Shown: positions 15,835 to 24,080, counted from the stretch's first letter. The stretch is 33,074 nt of DNA from Sphingomonas sp. GC_Shp_5 (GCF_026540855.1 NZ_JALNUP010000031.1:1-33074); one strand, 5' to 3'. Notes: generated from the sequence alone by a model not told the origin. A program made the numbers and translations.

Positions 15835-16817
15835 AGCGACGGCGCCAGCAGGCCGTCTTTCACCGCATGGCCGACCCGCAGTCGCTGGGCGTCGGGGACG
15901 GGCTGGCGCAGGTAGACGGCAAGGTCGGTGAGCAGCGCCGCCAGCGGGTGGTCACGGAAATGGCCGGCAAGGCCGACGGCGTTCTGGGCGAGGGCGATGG
16001 CGCGCTCGGCGGTGTCGGCGACCGCGATTCGCGCTGCGGCGACCCGTGCCAGCCGCTCCTCGCCGTCGGTTTCGAACCAGGCGATGGCGGCGCGGCGGAC
16101 GATCGCGGCGGCGCCATCGGCAAGCCAGAACAGCTCGGCGAGACGCGCAGCCTGGAACGGATCGTCGGCGCGCCCGGTGGCGACGAGATGATCGCGGGCC
16201 TGGTCGCACAGCCCGGCAATGCCGCCGGCATGCACCGCCACGAAACGCAAGGCGCCGCCACTGAAGAACGGTTCGCGGGCGTAGACCTCCGGCTCACCAA
16301 TCACGTCATCGTCGACGATGGAAGCATCCGACCAGCGGACTTGATGCGTCTCGGAGCGCTGCATGCCGGTGGTGCGCCACCAGTCGCGATCGATCGCCGG
16401 CGGCGTTCTTGCCAGATCGGCCAGGATCAGCCGCGTGCCGGCGCTGTCGCGCGCGGTGACCAGCGCGTGGGTCAGCACGCCGGCGCCCGAGGCGTAGCTC
16501 TTGCCGCCATGCAGGCGGCCGCCGTCGAGCAGCAACGGCTCGTCCGCCAGCGCCGCGTTCCAGACGCCGAGCCGCGCGCCGCCGGCGAGCGCCTGGCGCA
16601 ACCGAACGACCTGGGCGGCGCTGCCATAGCGGTGGACGATCTGCACCGCATCGACATGCCCCTCGAGCAGGCGGCCGAGCGGCAGATCCCGCCGGCCCAT
16701 CGCGTAGAGCGGCGTGAGGACAGCGAGATTCTCGGCAGCGTCCTGCGGGTCGCGCGCCGGTTCACGATCCCACCCGGCGGCGGCGATGGCATCGCGAAGC
16801 TGGTCTGCCATGATCAT
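15831..16817 (-). CDS. Acyl-CoA-dehydrogenase-like flavoprotein
   Basis: Protein of 328 residues with acyl-CoA dehydrogenase architecture, somewhat shorter than the usual 370-390. Helical N-domain: LRDAIAAAGWDREPARDPQDAAENLAVLTPLYAMGRRDLPLGRLLEGHVDAVQIVHRYG. Middle beta domain: LHGGKSYASGAGVLTHALVTA and WWRTTGMQRSETHQVRWSDASI. C-terminal helices: FVAVHAGGIAGLCDQARDHL to FRDHPLAALLTDLAVYLRQP. The last segment occupies the place where dehydrogenases carry their catalytic Glu and FAD-contacting residues, but it has an HP pair instead, reminiscent of group-D flavin monooxygenases and nitrogen-oxidising relatives. The ATG at 16817 overlaps the glycosyltransferase stop (ATGA); a second ATG lies two codons later. 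The real reaction is unknown: oxidation or hydroxylation of a sugar or lipid intermediate is as likely as acyl-CoA dehydrogenation. Confidence 0.82.
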   Translation of the reverse strand: MIMADQLRDAIAAAGWDREPARDPQDAAENLAVLTPLYAMGRRDLPLGRLLEGHVDAVQIVHRYGSAAQVVRLRQALAGGARLGVWNAALADEPLLLDGGRLHGGKSYASGAGVLTHALVTARDSAGTRLILADLARTPPAIDRDWWRTTGMQRSETHQVRWSDASIVDDDVIGEPEVYAREPFFSGGALRFVAVHAGGIAGLCDQARDHLVATGRADDPFQAARLAELFWLADGAAAIVRRAAIAWFETDGEERLARVAAARIAVADTAERAIALAQNAVGLAGHFRDHPLAALLTDLAVYLRQPVPDAQRLRVGHAVKDGLLAPSL

Positions 16818-17830
16818 GCCGCCACCTCGCGCCAGCCGGCCTCGAGCGCGGCGAGCGCTTCTTCCGCGACGGCCAGGCTCACGGTGCCGGCGGCGATCGG
16901 TGACGCGGGTACGATCCGCATCGCGAACGCCTCGGCGTTCGGGCAATCGCGCGCGACGCCGAGGACGTGATCAGCCGTCAGCCCCAATCGCTCGCCGAGA
17001 TCGGCCCGGACTTCGAGTTGGCGGATTGCCGCGAACGCGCCGCGGGCTGCGGCATGGTTCTGCCATTGCCATGTTGCGGCGTGGGGATGCGCGACGGCAG
17101 GCAGCCGACCCGCATCGAGCGCCAGCAGCGCGCTAGCCAGGCCATGGGCGGCGCGGCCGGTGCGCCGCGACGAGGTATCGACCACCATCGCGCCGTCGCG
17201 ACGCACCCGGAACCCTGCGCGGGCCGCATCGTCAAGCAAGGCGGCGTCTTCACCCGAGTGGAGCGCCGCGAACCCGCCGAGCGCGCGATAGACGGACGCG
17301 CGGATCGCCATGTTTGCGCCGCCGGTGAAATGATGCGTCACGCGCGCTTCCCAGGGTACCGGATCGATCAGGCGGCGATAGCGGTGCAGCCGGTCGTAAT
17401 AGCGCTCGATCCGCGATTGGCCGGGATCGGCAGCGCCATCGAGGCGGATGATCCGGCCGGCGACCGCGTCCGCGGCCTGCAGCGCGATGGTGCCCGCCTC
17501 GATCCAGTCGGGGCGAGGGCGGCTGTCGGCATCGGTGGTGAACAACAGGCCCTCGGCGTCGGCAAGCACCGCCAGCCCCATCGCCATCGCCGCGCGCCGG
17601 GCGGCGCCGGCGTTGGCATCGCCGCAGGTCCGCTCCGCCGCGACGATCAGCGGACAGGGAAAGTGCGCCGCGGCCCGATCGAGGATCGCCCTGCTGCCGT
17701 CGCCGCACCCGTCGAGGTAGATGCAGACGGTCAGCCGCTCCGCTGCGACCGCAAGGGCGGAAAGGGACTCGAGCAGCTCCGGCAGCGCCTGTTCCTCGTT
17801 CCTGGCGGGAACGCATATGATGACCGGCAA
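16814..17830 (-). CDS. Family 2-type glycosyltransferase
   Basis: GT-A-fold glycosyltransferase of 338 residues without obvious membrane helices. VIICVPARNEEQALPELLESL (3-23) begins the nucleotide-binding fold, LDGCGDGS (39-46) is the second motif, TTDADSRPRPDWI (98-110) contains the DxD metal/nucleotide-sugar site, and FTGGANMAIRASVYRALGGF followed by GEDAALLDDAARAGFRV is the acceptor side with the ED motif. The start is a TTG at 17830, the first usable start after an in-frame stop near 17925, and without a close Shine-Dalgarno. The C-terminal 90 residues (AATWQWQNHAAARGAF onward) are less typical. It heads an operon in which every junction overlaps by 4 nt. Confidence 0.9.
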   Translation of the reverse strand: MPVIICVPARNEEQALPELLESLSALAVAAERLTVCIYLDGCGDGSRAILDRAAAHFPCPLIVAAERTCGDANAGAARRAAMAMGLAVLADAEGLLFTTDADSRPRPDWIEAGTIALQAADAVAGRIIRLDGAADPGQSRIERYYDRLHRYRRLIDPVPWEARVTHHFTGGANMAIRASVYRALGGFAALHSGEDAALLDDAARAGFRVRRDGAMVVDTSSRRTGRAAHGLASALLALDAGRLPAVAHPHAATWQWQNHAAARGAFAAIRQLEVRADLGERLGLTADHVLGVARDCPNAEAFAMRIVPASPIAAGTVSLAVAEEALAALEAGWREVAA

Positions 17831-18008
17831 GGCGTCGAACAGAGCTCGTCTCCAGATCCGCCGGCCTGATGCCGGACGCGGTGAATGCAGGCGCCATCCG
17901 CGCCCGGTGAGTGGTGGCTATCGCATGTTGCCGCTGCGGTCAGCCGCAAGTTGCAAGGTATTTACAGAAGGGCATGCGCCTGATGCAGACAGGCCAGTGT
18001 TGTTGATA

Positions 18009-18025
18009 ACGTTCGACCACGTTCG
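18009..18025. promoter_or_regulatory. ACGTTCG direct repeat, one helical turn apart
   Basis: ACGTTCG-ACC-ACGTTCG puts two identical 7-mers on the same DNA face, about 135 nt upstream of GH130 and 180 nt upstream of the glycosyltransferase. Such spacing is typical of tandem activator or response-regulator sites. The binding protein is unknown. Confidence 0.3.
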
Positions 18026-18119
18026 TCGCAGGCGCGGGGCACGCAGTCCGTCGCGCTGAACGCGGGCGCGGAGCTTAACCAACCTCGCTTCGTTAGCGCT
18101 GCGATGCGCCCTACCCCAA

Positions 18120-18140
18120 GCCCCTGGCAAGCCATGGGGC
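18120..18140 (+). promoter_or_regulatory. 5'-leader hairpin before GH130
   Basis: GCCCCTGGC (18120-18128) pairs with GCCATGGGGC (18131-18140), with one bulged T and a tight loop, ending 7 nt before the GGAG Shine-Dalgarno of GH130. It might modulate translation; nothing else supports a riboswitch. Confidence 0.3.
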
Positions 18141-18159
18141 AAAGCCGGAGACGACCTGC

Positions 18160-19452
18160 ATGAGTGACGATCTGTTTGCCCTGTCGGCGCTTCATCTCCG
18201 GCCGGACCCGTCGCGCACCGTGATCAAGCCGTTCAACGTCGATTATCCAGAAGCCTTTCGCGACGAGCAGCATCCGCGGATGCGCAACGTGATCGAACGC
18301 GTGCTCTCGCTCGATGCGGCGAGCCGCCGCGAGATGTGCGCCACCGCGGTCAGCTCGCTCGCCGAGCGGCATCGCAACGTCGAGGCGATGCTCATCCGTC
18401 GCTTCGAGGAGGTGAGCTCCTGCCTGCCGGAACAGGTAAAGGCCGATCCGGACGAGCAACTGCTGATCGGCGCCTATCTCAGCGCGGAATATTCGTTTGA
18501 GGCGGCGGCGCTGTTCAACCCCAGCATCGTCATGCGCCTGAACCAGGATGGCGCCCCCGAGGACGGGCTCAACTTCATCCTGTCGCTGCGCGGCATCGGC
18601 GAGGGGCATGTCTCCTCCGTCACCTTCCGGACCGGCAGCTGGAGCGCGAGCAGCGGTTTCCAGGTTGACGAACCCAGCCCCTGGGTGACCTCGCCACGGA
18701 TCGAAGGGCCGGACGCGAGCGGGCAGGAGGGCACCACGCGGGTGATCTGCGAGAGCAGCGAAAGCCCGGCCGAGAGCGTGCTGTTCCCCGTCACCGCCAG
18801 CCAGCGCCAGGGGATCGAGGATTTACGCATGGTCCGGTTCACCGACGAGGACGGCAGCCCGAGCTTCCTTGGCACCTACACCGCCTTCGACGGACGCAAC
18901 GCGCGCTGCGAGCTGTTTCGCGGCACTGGCATCAACACCTTCGAAATGACGGCGCTCAAGGGCTCGGTGCCGATGAGCAAGGGCATGGCGCTGTTCCCGC
19001 GCCGGGTTGATGGCCGCTTCGCGATGCTCGGCCGCCAGGACAATGAGAATCTGTGGCTGATCGATTCCGACGACATCACCACTTGGAACGGCGGTGCCAA
19101 GCTGATCGGCCCACGCTATCCCTGGGAATTCATCCAGATGGGCAATTGCGGCTCGCCGATCGAGCTCGACGAGGGTTGGCTGGTGCTCACCCACGGCGTC
19201 GGCCTGATGCGCAACTATTGCATGGGCGCCTGCCTGCTCGACAAGAAGAATCCCGGCAAGCTGCTGGCGCGCACCCCCGAGCCGATCATGCGGCCGAGCG
19301 TGAGCGAGCGCAGCGGCTATGTGCCCAACGTGGTCTATAGCTGCGGCGCGATCGCGCATGGCCGGACGCTGCTGCTGCCCTATGGCATCGCCGACAATTT
19401 CGCGAGCTTCGCCAGCTGCAGCGTCGATGATCTTCTCGCCAGGATGAACTGA
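18160..19452 (+). CDS. Glycoside hydrolase/phosphorylase family 130
   Basis: Cytoplasmic enzyme of 430 residues with no signal peptide, matching the GH130 five-bladed beta-propeller family active on beta-mannosides by phosphorolysis or hydrolysis. A helical N-terminal extension (about 1-100, RHRNVEAMLIRRFEEV) precedes the propeller. Family-like runs are AALFNPSIVMRL, LSLRGIGEGHVSSVTFRTG, LGTYTAFDG, FAMLGRQDNENLWLIDSDD, MGNCGSPIELDEGWLVLTHGVG and SERSGYVPNVVYSCGAI. I cannot place the catalytic Asp with certainty, nor decide between phosphorylase and hydrolase. GGAG lies 9 nt before the ATG. It opens the glycan locus 95 nt before the first GH92. In N-glycan or mannan pathways GH130 handles the Man-beta-1,4-GlcNAc or beta-mannoside core, which fits the neighbouring alpha-mannosidases. 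Confidence 0.88.
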   Translation: MSDDLFALSALHLRPDPSRTVIKPFNVDYPEAFRDEQHPRMRNVIERVLSLDAASRREMCATAVSSLAERHRNVEAMLIRRFEEVSSCLPEQVKADPDEQLLIGAYLSAEYSFEAAALFNPSIVMRLNQDGAPEDGLNFILSLRGIGEGHVSSVTFRTGSWSASSGFQVDEPSPWVTSPRIEGPDASGQEGTTRVICESSESPAESVLFPVTASQRQGIEDLRMVRFTDEDGSPSFLGTYTAFDGRNARCELFRGTGINTFEMTALKGSVPMSKGMALFPRRVDGRFAMLGRQDNENLWLIDSDDITTWNGGAKLIGPRYPWEFIQMGNCGSPIELDEGWLVLTHGVGLMRNYCMGACLLDKKNPGKLLARTPEPIMRPSVSERSGYVPNVVYSCGAIAHGRTLLLPYGIADNFASFASCSVDDLLARMN

Positions 19453-19477
19453 GTCACGACAAGGGAGCATGGCAATC

Positions 19478-19496
19478 AAATGTTACCCGGATTGAC
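19478..19496 (+). promoter_or_regulatory. AAATGTTACC-N5-TGAC motif, copy 2
   Basis: Second copy of the motif at 13921-13939, ending about 50 nt before the GH92 start. It overlaps a small hairpin, CCCGG-ATTGA-CCGGG (19486-19500). Its place in the GH130-GH92 gap suggests that GH92 and the following gene have their own promoter control. Confidence 0.4.
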
Positions 19497-19547
19497 CGGG
19501 GGTCATGGCGAGCATTAAGCAAAGCATCTTTCCTTATGGAGGTGGCG

Positions 19548-21935
19548 ATGCGCTCGGTCCGCGACATGGTTGCTGTTGCCCTCTGCGTCGCCGCCTCGGC
19601 CGCCGCCGCGCAGGATGGCCGCGGCAGCGCGGCGGCGGATGTCGCGGCCGAGGTCAACCCGTTCATCGGCACTACCAACGGCGGCAATGTCTTCCCCGGC
19701 GCGACTCGACCGTTTGGGATGGTGGCGTTTAGTCCGGAGGAGACGCCGCTGCCGGGCAAGCGCTTTCCGATATCGGCCCCAGGCGGCTATGAATGGCGTG
19801 CAAATGGGGTGAAAGGCTTCAGCCTGACCCATGTTTCGGGCACCGGTTGCACCGGCGCGAGCGGCGACGTGCCGATCATGCCGGTGACGGTGCCGGTGGA
19901 GCAATCGCCCGCCTCGGTGCAGGCCGGGCTCGGCTATGCCAGCCTGCTCGATCATGCCAAGGAACGCGCCCATCCCGGCAGCTATGCGGTGACGCTGGAC
20001 AATGGCGTGGTCGCCGAGCTCGGCGCGACCGATCGCACCGCGGTGGGCCGCTTCACCTTCCCAGCCGACAAGCCCGCCAACCTCCTGTTCCGCACCTCGG
20101 ACAGCGAAGTCGGCAGCACCGCCGCGACGATCCGGATCGATCCGGTGACACGCACCGTCAGCGGCTCGGTGACCAGCGGCAATTTCTGCGGCTATCTCGC
20201 CGAGGATCGGCGCGAAAGCTATTACACGCTGCATTTCGTCGCCGTGTTCGATCAGCCGTTCACGGTCGGTGGCACCTGGCGCGACGAGACGATCGCCAAG
20301 GGCGCCGCAACCGGCGCGGGGGGCACCGGCTATGGACCGCAGGGCCATCCCCTCGCCGGCAAGGGCAGCGGCGGCTGGATCAGCTTCGACCCCCAGCATG
20401 GCGCGGCGGTGACCGCCCGCATCGGCATCTCCTATGTCGACGAGGCGGGCGCGCGCGCGAACCTCGAGCGGGAGAGCCCGGCGGGCACGACGATCGGGGC
20501 GGTCCAGGCGGCGGGCCGCGCGGCGTGGAACCGCGCGCTCGGCCAGATCGCCATCACCGGCGGGGCCGCGACGGACCGCACCGTCTTCTATTCGGCGCTG
20601 TACCATTCGCTGCTGACGCCGACGCTGTATAGCGACGCCGATGGCCGCTACCGCGGCATGGACGACAAGACCCATCCGCTGTCGGCCGGCCAGCACGCGC
20701 AATATGCCAATTACTCGGGCTGGGACGTCTACCGATCGCAGCTGCAATTGGTGACGCTGCTCGACGCCCAGCGCGGTTCCGACATCGCCCAGTCGCTGCT
20801 CAACCAGGCCGATCAGAATGGCGGCGTGTGGGACCGCTGGACCCATCTGACCGGCACCACGAGCGTGATGAACGGCGATCCCTCGCCGCCGTCGCTCGCG
20901 GCGGTGCGCGCGTTCGGCGGGCATGCCTTCGATCTCGGCCATGCCTATGCCTCGCTCAAGCAGGCCGCGACCGTGCCCACCGCCAAGGACCTGAGCCGCA
21001 AGGGCTGCCCGGTGATGTGCATCGGCCAGCGCCCCGGCCTCGATGCTTGGCTGCGGCTGCATTACATGCCGGCAGGCGCCCCCGGCTGGGGCAGCGCCGC
21101 CGACACGCTGGAGCTGGCGGCGGCGGATTTCGGCCTCGCCCAGCTGGCGCGAATGGCGGGCGACACGGCGGGCGAACGCCGTTTCACCGAGCGCTCGGGC
21201 TGGTGGCGCAATCTGTTCAACCCGACGGCAACGCCGCAGGGTGGCTATATTCAGCCGCGCAAGGCCGACGGCAGCTGGCCGGCGTTCGATCCCGCGGCCG
21301 ATGACGAGTTCGTCGAAGGCAGCGGCGCGCAATATCTGTGGATGGTGCCGTTCGATCCGGCGGGGCTGATCACCGCGCTCGGCGGCCGCGATGCGGCGAT
21401 CCGCCGGCTCGACGACTTCTTCCGCACGCCGGACGGCGGCTGGGCGGTGACCAAATCGGGGCCGCTGCACGCCGAGCTCGACAACGAGCCGTCGATCGCG
21501 TCGCCCTGGCTGTATCTGTTCGTCGGCCAGCCGTGGAAGACGCAGGCGACGGTGCGCGCGGCGATGCGGCAGATCTGGACCAACACGCCGGCGGGCATCT
21601 CCGGCAACGACGATCTCGGCGAGATGTCGTCATGGTACGTGTGGTCGGCGCTGGGCCTGTACCCGCTCTATCCCGGTCGCGCCGAGCTGGTGATCGGCAG
21701 CCCGCTGTTTCCGGCGGCGACGATCGACCGGGCGGCCGGGCGGATGACCATCCGTGCCAGCGGTGCCGCGGCCGATGCGCCTTATGTCCGTGCGCTGCGG
21801 GTGGACGGGCGATCCAGCGACCACGCCTGGCTGCCCGCCGATTTCGTCGCCCGTGGCGGCACGCTCGATTTCACCCTCGCCAAGGAGCCGGCGCGCGCCT
21901 GGGCGATCGCGGTGCCGCCGCCCTCCTTCCACTGA
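19548..21935 (+). CDS. GH92 family alpha-mannosidase, paralogue 1
   Basis: Exported alpha-mannosidase of 795 residues. The signal peptide MRSVRDMVAVALCVAASAAAAQ ends near residue 22. The N-terminal beta-sandwich begins VNPFIGTTNGGNVFPGATRPFGMVAFSP and the (alpha/alpha)6 catalytic part contains YANYSGWDVYRSQLQLVTLLD. Putative catalytic acid: Glu590 in FVEGSGAQYLW. Putative base region: GNDDLGEMSSWYVWSALGLYP (686-706; Asp688/Asp689). GH92 enzymes are Ca-dependent inverting exo-alpha-mannosidases, and the linkage cannot be read here. The ATG at 19548 is preferred to one four codons upstream because GGAGG sits 5 nt before it. The loop CPVMCIGQRPG could form a disulfide. The glutaminase-like gene follows after 48 nt and is probably in the same operon. 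Confidence 0.94.
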   Translation: MRSVRDMVAVALCVAASAAAAQDGRGSAAADVAAEVNPFIGTTNGGNVFPGATRPFGMVAFSPEETPLPGKRFPISAPGGYEWRANGVKGFSLTHVSGTGCTGASGDVPIMPVTVPVEQSPASVQAGLGYASLLDHAKERAHPGSYAVTLDNGVVAELGATDRTAVGRFTFPADKPANLLFRTSDSEVGSTAATIRIDPVTRTVSGSVTSGNFCGYLAEDRRESYYTLHFVAVFDQPFTVGGTWRDETIAKGAATGAGGTGYGPQGHPLAGKGSGGWISFDPQHGAAVTARIGISYVDEAGARANLERESPAGTTIGAVQAAGRAAWNRALGQIAITGGAATDRTVFYSALYHSLLTPTLYSDADGRYRGMDDKTHPLSAGQHAQYANYSGWDVYRSQLQLVTLLDAQRGSDIAQSLLNQADQNGGVWDRWTHLTGTTSVMNGDPSPPSLAAVRAFGGHAFDLGHAYASLKQAATVPTAKDLSRKGCPVMCIGQRPGLDAWLRLHYMPAGAPGWGSAADTLELAAADFGLAQLARMAGDTAGERRFTERSGWWRNLFNPTATPQGGYIQPRKADGSWPAFDPAADDEFVEGSGAQYLWMVPFDPAGLITALGGRDAAIRRLDDFFRTPDGGWAVTKSGPLHAELDNEPSIASPWLYLFVGQPWKTQATVRAAMRQIWTNTPAGISGNDDLGEMSSWYVWSALGLYPLYPGRAELVIGSPLFPAATIDRAAGRMTIRASGAAADAPYVRALRVDGRSSDHAWLPADFVARGGTLDFTLAKEPARAWAIAVPPPSFH

Positions 21936-21961
21936 TCGTGGAGTGCCGCCTGCACGATCAG
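21932..21961 (+). terminator. Intercistronic hairpin after GH92-1
   Basis: CTGATCGTG (21932-21940) and CACGATCAG (21953-21961) form a perfect 9-bp stem with a 12-nt loop. The left arm includes the GH92 stop codon. With no T-run, it is better read as an mRNA-stability or attenuation element between co-transcribed genes than as a full terminator. Confidence 0.45.
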
Positions 21962-21983
21962 GCGCAACGTACAAGGAATTGCC

Positions 21984-24080
21984 ATGCTGACGTCCCGATC
22001 GATCAAGCGGCTGTCGCTCCATCTCACCACCGCCTTGTTGTGTGTCGCGGCCGGCACCGCGCCGCTGCGCGCGCAGGAGGCAGTGCTGAGCCGCACGCCG
22101 GCGACACCGCTGGTCGCGCATGATCCCTATTTCAGCATCTGGAGCATGGGCGACACGCTGAGCGACCAGCCGACCAAGCATTGGACCGGCGCCGAGCAGC
22201 AGATGAACGGCTGGGTGCGGATCGACGGCAAGCTGCTGCGGTTCATGGGCTCTGGGCGTGGCGATGTGCTGCCGCAACGCTCGCGCGCGCTGACCCCGAC
22301 GCGGACCGCCTATACCTATGAAGGCGCGGGAGTCCGGCTGACGGCGACCTTCTTCACGCCGGCGCTGCCGCAGGATCTCGACGTGCTGTCGCGGCCGGTG
22401 ACCTACCTCAGCTGGACGGTGCAGGCGATCGACGGCGGGCATCATGCCGTCCAGCTCTACTTCGACGCCAGCGCGCAGCTCGCGGTCGACAACGACCAGC
22501 AGAGCGTCGTCTGGGGCACCAGCCGGGTCGGCGACATGGCGGTGATGCGGCTCGGCACCAACAGCCAGCAAGTGTTGCAGAAGGTCGGCGACAATGTCCG
22601 GATCGACTGGGGGTGGGCGCAGCTTGCCGTGCCCGCCCAGCCCGGGACGACGACCGCGATCATCGGCGACCGTGCGCACGGCGTGCTGCTCGACAAGGGC
22701 GTGCTGCCGGTGGCGGACGATCTCGCCATGCCGCGGCTCGCGCACCAGGACCGCCCGCTGATGACGATGCAGGCCGATTTCGGCAGCGTCGGTGCCGATG
22801 CCGCGACGCGGCGGGCGATGCTCGCCTATGACGACATCGACGCGATCGAATATTTCAAGCGGCGGCTGCCCGCCTACTGGCGCCGCAACGGCATGACGAT
22901 GGCCGAGCTGCTGGTGAAGGCGGAGGCAGAGGAAGGCGCGCTGCGCCAGCGCGGCGCGGCGTTCGATCGCGAGCTCATCACCGATCTCGAGCGGGTCGGC
23001 GGGCGCGACTATGCCGAGCTCGCGGTCGCCGCCTATCGGCAGACGCTGGCGGCGCACAAGCTCGTCGCCGACATCGATGGCACCCCGCTGTATTTCTCCA
23101 AGGAGAATTTCAGCAACGGCTGCATCGCCACGGTGGATATCACCTATCCGACGTCGCCGTTCTTCCTGCTGTTCAACCCCGATCTGCTCGAAGCGCAGAT
23201 GCGCCCGATCCTCGACTATGCGTCAATGCCGCGCTGGCGCTTCCCGTTCGCGCCGCACGATCTCGGCACCTATCCGCAGGCCGATGGCCAGGTGTACGGC
23301 GGCGGCGAGCGCACCGAGGACGATCAGATGCCGGTCGAGGAGAGCGGCAACATGCTGCTGATGATCGACGCGCTCGCCAAGATCCGCGGCAATGCCGATT
23401 TCGCCGCGCATTACTGGCCACTGCTGCAGCGCTGGGCGAGCTACCTGCGCGAGAAGGGGCTGGATCCGGAGAACCAGCTCAGCACCGACGATTTCGCCGG
23501 CCATCTCGCCCATAACAGCAACCTCTCGGTCAAGGCGATCAGCGCGCTCGACGGCTATGCCGAGCTGGCGCGGATGCTCGGCAAGAAGGACGAGGCGGCG
23601 CGTTACGGCGCGGCGGCGCGGCAGATGGCGGCCAAGTGGCTGGTGATGGCCAAGGACGGCGACCATACCAAGCTCGCCTTCGACCGGCCGGGGACGTGGA
23701 GCCAGAAGTACAATCTGGTCTGGGACAAGGTGCTCGGCCACCACCTGTTCCCCCAGGCGCTGCTGCGCGACGAAGTGAGCTTCTATCTCACGCAGCAGGG
23801 CCCCTACGGCCTGCCGCTCGACAGCCGCAAGACCTACACCAAGCTAGACTGGATCACCTGGAGCGCGACGCTGACCGACGACAAGGCGGCCTTCGCCCAG
23901 CTGATCGCGCCGCTCCACCGCTACATGCTGGAATCACCCACCCGCGTGCCGCTGAGCGACTGGTATGAGACCAAGGACGGTACCCAGGTCGGCTTCCAGG
24001 CGCGCGCGGTAGTCGGCGGCGTCTACATGAAGATGCTTGCGGATCCGGCGATGTGGCGAAAGTGGGCGGCGCACAAATAG
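21984..24080 (+). CDS. Glutaminase A-like exported protein (DUF4965/DUF1793 type)
   Basis: Secreted protein of 698 residues resembling the family named after fungal glutaminase GtaA. The signal peptide MLTSRSIKRLSLHLTTALLCVAAGTAPLRAQ is cut near residue 31. An N-terminal beta-rich domain starts TPLVAHDPYFSIWSMGDTLSDQPTKHWTGA. The hallmark central run is YFSKENFSNGCIATVDITYP followed by SPFFLLFNPDLLEAQMRPILDYA, and the C-terminal helical toroid includes EESGNMLLMIDALAKI, HNSNLSVKAISALDGYAEL and WSQKYNLVWDKVLGHHLFP. The fold type is close to (alpha/alpha)6 glycosidases. Most bacterial members have no proven activity, so glutaminase may be a misleading label here between two mannosidase blocks. 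AAGGA lies 6 nt before the ATG. Probably co-transcribed with GH92-1. Confidence 0.86.
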   Translation: MLTSRSIKRLSLHLTTALLCVAAGTAPLRAQEAVLSRTPATPLVAHDPYFSIWSMGDTLSDQPTKHWTGAEQQMNGWVRIDGKLLRFMGSGRGDVLPQRSRALTPTRTAYTYEGAGVRLTATFFTPALPQDLDVLSRPVTYLSWTVQAIDGGHHAVQLYFDASAQLAVDNDQQSVVWGTSRVGDMAVMRLGTNSQQVLQKVGDNVRIDWGWAQLAVPAQPGTTTAIIGDRAHGVLLDKGVLPVADDLAMPRLAHQDRPLMTMQADFGSVGADAATRRAMLAYDDIDAIEYFKRRLPAYWRRNGMTMAELLVKAEAEEGALRQRGAAFDRELITDLERVGGRDYAELAVAAYRQTLAAHKLVADIDGTPLYFSKENFSNGCIATVDITYPTSPFFLLFNPDLLEAQMRPILDYASMPRWRFPFAPHDLGTYPQADGQVYGGGERTEDDQMPVEESGNMLLMIDALAKIRGNADFAAHYWPLLQRWASYLREKGLDPENQLSTDDFAGHLAHNSNLSVKAISALDGYAELARMLGKKDEAARYGAAARQMAAKWLVMAKDGDHTKLAFDRPGTWSQKYNLVWDKVLGHHLFPQALLRDEVSFYLTQQGPYGLPLDSRKTYTKLDWITWSATLTDDKAAFAQLIAPLHRYMLESPTRVPLSDWYETKDGTQVGFQARAVVGGVYMKMLADPAMWRKWAAHK

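Larger units (their letters stand above)
17831..18159. promoter_or_regulatory. Divergent control region, region-6 operon / GH130
   Basis: This 329-nt gap has no supported gene. It contains a 7-bp direct repeat ACGTTCG at 18009-18015 and 18019-18025 (one helical turn apart) next to GATAACGTT, and a hairpin at 18120-18140 just before the GH130 ribosome-binding site. I found no clear -35/-10 pair in either direction. Confidence 0.45.

Noticed and set aside
19482..19508. Short leader peptide in the GH130-GH92 gap
   Set aside because: The possible reading frames have poor ribosome-binding geometry and no run of regulatory codons; the sequence is better explained as the shared motif plus a small hairpin.
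19515..21470. 651-codon minus-strand ORF
   Set aside because: Antisense of GH92-1, which carries the catalytic motifs; composition typical of a GC-rich shadow frame.
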